From JBLKSS01 sp047607725 (GTDB taxonomy: Bacteria; Pseudomonadota; Gammaproteobacteria; Enterobacterales; Enterobacteriaceae): DNA of 6,645 nucleotides. Both the position numbers and the translations under genes were made by a program. The stretch covers positions 1-6,645 of the forward strand of contig NZ_JBLKSS010000313.1 in the NCBI RefSeq assembly GCF_047607725.1, given 5' to 3'. A model generated the notes under the pieces. The model made no database searches and was not told where the DNA came from. It worked only from the letters and a program-made list of their open reading frames with translations. Positions 5,342-6,645 of the stretch are shown here, piece after piece. How positions within the stretch are numbered: the stretch's first letter is position 1; every line of letters begins with the position of its first letter.

Positions 5342-5400
5342 GCGCCGGCGCCGGGCGCGGTAACGATGACCGGCCGCGGTACGCGGCGCAAGAGCCGGTG

Positions 5401-5541
5401 CTAACGGCAATAGCGGTTGCAGGTCGCCATCCAACCCGCGCCGTCGGTAAGCGACAGACGGGCGTTGCCCGTTTCTCCCTCCCCTGAGTCGCCTGGACCC
5501 ACTTCTCGCCACAATGTCCCCGGGGTAATCACGCATTGCCC
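5401..5541 (-). other. Coding-like stretch after the GNAT stop, function unknown
   Basis: In the frame of the GNAT gene, the codons after its TAG stay open for 46 residues to TAG at 5403-5401, reading GQCVITPGTLWREVGPGDSG, then through ETGNARLSLTDGAGW to CNRYCR. No ATG begins it, although GTG at 5532 with AGGGG six bases before could start a 43-residue product with three cysteines (a fourth lies just upstream). The residue mix looks protein-like, but the GNAT family normally ends where its TAG is, so this is not a natural extension. It might be a gene remnant, a small unannotated protein or chance. I do not recognise it. Confidence 0.2.
5456..5474. terminator. Stem-loop downstream of ribA
   Basis: AGACGGGC and GCCCGTTT pair as an 8-bp stem (one G-T pair) around the loop GTT, 114 bases after the ribA stop. 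It is followed on the plus strand by CTCCCTCCCC rather than a T-tract, so it is at best a weak terminator between convergent ribA and the GNAT gene. Confidence 0.25.
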
Positions 5542-5997
5542 CTAAAGGGATTTAGACATAAACACGCTTAACGGATCGTCCGTGTAGTGGGGAAAAGCTT
5601 CGCAGCGCGCATAACCACAGCGGCGGTATAGCGCTATGGCCGGCTGCTGGTGAATACCGGTTTCAAGCCGCAATTGATGGCAGAGATCCGTTGCCGCAAG
5701 CCTTTCGAGACGGGCGATAAGTTGCTCTCCCAGCCGCCTGCCGCGGTAGGCGGGGCGAATGTATAGGCGTTTGATCTCGCCAAAGCCGCCACCCTGCAAG
5801 AGCACAGCGCCGCAGCTGGCAGGAAAACCCGCTGCATCATGAGCGATAACGCAGCGGAGACGATCATTGTCAACGGTGGAAAAGTCCAGGCAATGATTGC
5901 TTTCGGCGGGGTAAAGCCGACTCTGAAAAGCATCCAGCTCACTGACCAGCACGCTTAACGCACTATGGCCTTTATTGATCTCGGTGATGTGGAACAT
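5542..5997 (-). CDS. GNAT-family N-acetyltransferase
   Basis: This 151-residue protein belongs to the GNAT superfamily, which moves an acetyl group from acetyl-CoA to an amine; its substrate cannot be read from sequence. It has the N-terminal LDAFQSRLYPAESNH (about 21-35) seen in one GNAT subfamily, motif A as GEIKRLYIRPAYRGRRLGEQ (73-92) with the acetyl-CoA loop RGRRLG, then LRLETGIHQQPAIALYRRCG (109-128) and the end FPHYTDDPLSVFMSKSL. Length and ends match the family, so the gene appears intact. The ATG at 5997 is fixed by an in-frame TAA just before it, and GAGGG lies a few bases upstream. It converges on ribA, where I would expect acnA in E. coli, and follows the broken DUF4440 gene on the same strand. 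Confidence 0.88.
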   Translation of the reverse strand: MFHITEINKGHSALSVLVSELDAFQSRLYPAESNHCLDFSTVDNDRLRCVIAHDAAGFPASCGAVLLQGGGFGEIKRLYIRPAYRGRRLGEQLIARLERLAATDLCHQLRLETGIHQQPAIALYRRCGYARCEAFPHYTDDPLSVFMSKSL

Positions 5998-6140
5998 GTA
6001 TTACCCTCATGTCTTCGCCCGCCATTGTGCCTCCCCTCGTATGAAGAACGTGGTGATAAACTCGCCGCTTTGCCGTGAAAGATGAGGTCTTGTCGTGTGA
6101 AAGGATAGTCAAGCGCGTCATGGCCGGTCCACGCGGTTGT

Positions 6141-6374
6141 CTAGTCGTAGCCTGCCTCCGGGGTCCCCTGGTGAAAGACCAACTGCCAACGTTCACCTTC
6201 GCCGCGCAGCCAATAAGAAGCGCGCAGTACGGCGCGGCTACCCTCCGGGTAAACAGTCCTGTAACGCAGTATGGCACTGTTTTCTCCCGTCTTCAGGAGC
6301 GTAAAATCAGCGCTGAGGATGGCCGGCGCCTCTTTTTCCCTCACCAGAGAGGCTATCGTTTCTGCGCGGTTAAC
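6141..6374 (-). pseudogene. DUF4440 / NTF2-like protein, C-terminal fragment cut by IS66
   Basis: From the IS66 boundary at 6374 the minus strand is open for 77 residues to TAG at 6143-6141. It includes ADFTLLKTGENSAILRYRTV, then LRASYWLRGEGERWQLVFHQGTP. The alternating strands and the near-terminal pattern R-x-S-x-W...G-x-x-W-x-x-V-F-H-Q-G-T-P are typical of DUF4440 proteins with the NTF2-like cone fold, small proteins of about 120-140 residues with mostly unknown roles. The first part, roughly 50 residues including the start, is missing because the IS begins at 6375. A GTG at 6344 could restart translation but has no family support. The stop lies 143 bp before the GNAT start; that gap shows no clear promoter. 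Confidence 0.7.
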
Positions 6375-6396
6375 GTAAGCGTACGCCCAGCGCCGT
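6375..6396. repeat. IS66 left terminal inverted repeat
   Basis: These 22 bases start with GTAAGCG, the family's typical tip, and are the perfect reverse complement of 114-135. They define the junction with the DUF4440 fragment. Confidence 0.9.
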
Positions 6397-6418
6397 CTGT
6401 TAATTCCCCATCAAGTTA

Positions 6419-6447
6419 TTGAAGATGATGTCCATTATTTTTTTAAT
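6419..6447 (+). promoter_or_regulatory. Candidate promoter of IS66 tnpA
   Basis: TTGAAG (6419-6424), a 17-bp spacer and TTTAAT (6442-6447) match the sigma-70 hexamers at four and five of six bases. Transcription would begin near 6454, only a few bases before the tnpA ATG, leaving little room for a ribosome-binding site. Poor expression of a transposition gene would be unsurprising. Confidence 0.35.
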
Positions 6448-6458
6448 GGGCGCAATTC

Positions 6459-6645
6459 ATGAAACAAATCCCACCAAAACCCTCAAGACATCGTCCCAAT
6501 TTCCCGCTGGACTTTAACATTAAGCTGGTTGAGCAGGCGCTCCAGCCCGGCGTATCCATTGCCAAGCTGGCACGGGATAACGGTATCAATGACAATTTGC
6601 TGTTCAACTGGCGCCAGCTCTACCGTCAGGGCAAGTTCGGTGTCC
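6459..6645 (+). CDS. tnpA: IS66-family accessory protein TnpA, N-terminal 62 residues (partial)
   Basis: The open frame starts MKQIPPKPSRHRPNFPLDFN and reaches the window end without a stop. FNIKLVEQALQPGVSIAKLA followed by RDNGINDNLLFNWRQLYRQG is the helix-turn-helix of the HTH_Tnp_1 type found at the start of IS66 TnpA (and IS3-type OrfA) proteins, likely DNA-binding. TnpA is the first of the usual three IS66 genes (tnpA, tnpB, tnpC) and is needed for transposition in this family. ATG 6459 is the only in-frame start after the TAA at 6444-6446; only a weak GGGCG precedes it. The gene continues beyond the window. Confidence 0.8.
   Translation, partial: MKQIPPKPSRHRPNFPLDFNIKLVEQALQPGVSIAKLARDNGINDNLLFNWRQLYRQGKFGV

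Larger units (their letters stand above)
6375..6645 (+). mobile_element. IS66-family element, 5' (left) end
   Basis: The element begins at GTAAGCGTACG... (6375), continues with a short leader and the start of tnpA, and runs off the window. Its first 22 bases are the exact inverted match of the left element's end (114-135). It lies in the same orientation as that copy. The flanking octamer CGGTTAAC (6367-6374) differs from GGTAAAGG beside the other copy, so these were separate insertions or have been rearranged since. Confidence 0.9.

Noticed and set aside
5156..5536. Minus-strand frame of 126 codons across the ribA end and gap
   Set aside because: It is mostly antisense to ribA, Arg-rich and without recognisable motifs.
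136..6374. Composite transposon bounded by two IS66 copies
   Set aside because: The interior is the standard enterobacterial ribA-to-osmB chromosomal block, and the flanking octamers do not match, so two independent insertions explain it better.
6075..6422. 115-codon plus-strand frame crossing the IS66 boundary
   Set aside because: It is antisense to the DUF4440 fragment and reads through the IS tip, so it is not a natural gene.
1..6645. CRISPR array, tRNA or rRNA genes
   Set aside because: No spaced direct repeats, cloverleaf arms or rRNA signatures were seen on either strand.

Overview
The window looks like chromosomal DNA from an enterobacterium (Enterobacterales, GC-rich). It carries the conserved block ribA | pgpB-lapA-lapB-pyrF-yciH | osmB in the order and relative orientations I recall for Escherichia coli. 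The proteins follow E. coli closely, including the RibA, PgpB and LapB catalytic or metal-binding residues at the same positions. Insertion-sequence pieces at both edges, two genes broken exactly at insertion-sequence ends and a repeat-expanded pyrF suggest a genome with heavy IS activity. A Sodalis-like insect symbiont would fit, but that is inference and I cannot identify the species.

Layout. 1-135: 3' end of an IS66-family element, with the tail of its transposase TnpC and its terminal inverted repeat. 136-210: first 25 codons of an AraD/SgbE/UlaF-type L-ribulose-5-phosphate 4-epimerase on the minus strand, cut by that element. 211-493: divergent control region with a hairpin over the epimerase ribosome-binding site and two candidate osmB promoters. 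494-703: osmB (+). 704-791: convergent junction with two stem-loops. 779-4479: minus-strand cluster yciH, pyrF, lapB, lapA, pgpB (listed left to right; transcribed right to left). 4480-4741: divergent gap. 4742-5341: ribA (+). 5342-5541: poorly explained gap with a coding-like stretch and a hairpin. 5542-5997: intact GNAT acetyltransferase (-). 6141-6374: 3' fragment of a DUF4440-type gene (-), cut by a second IS66-family copy whose left end and tnpA start occupy 6375-6645.

How the genes work together. LapA and LapB are inner-membrane partners that control lipopolysaccharide synthesis by presenting LpxC to FtsH. PgpB is an inner-membrane phosphatase acting on undecaprenyl pyrophosphate and phosphatidylglycerophosphate. 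These three make an envelope-biogenesis neighbourhood. PyrF makes UMP, YciH is a SUI1/eIF1-like translation factor, RibA starts riboflavin synthesis, and OsmB is a stress lipoprotein. The GNAT and DUF4440 genes are accessory and sit where I would expect acnA next to ribA in E. coli.

I found no clearly new multi-gene system. The points most worth a second look are the paired same-orientation IS66 ends that break two genes, the (GAGGAA)n serine tract plus a 3-residue deletion in PyrF, the hairpin that would hide the epimerase ribosome-binding site, and an unassigned coding-like stretch after the GNAT gene.
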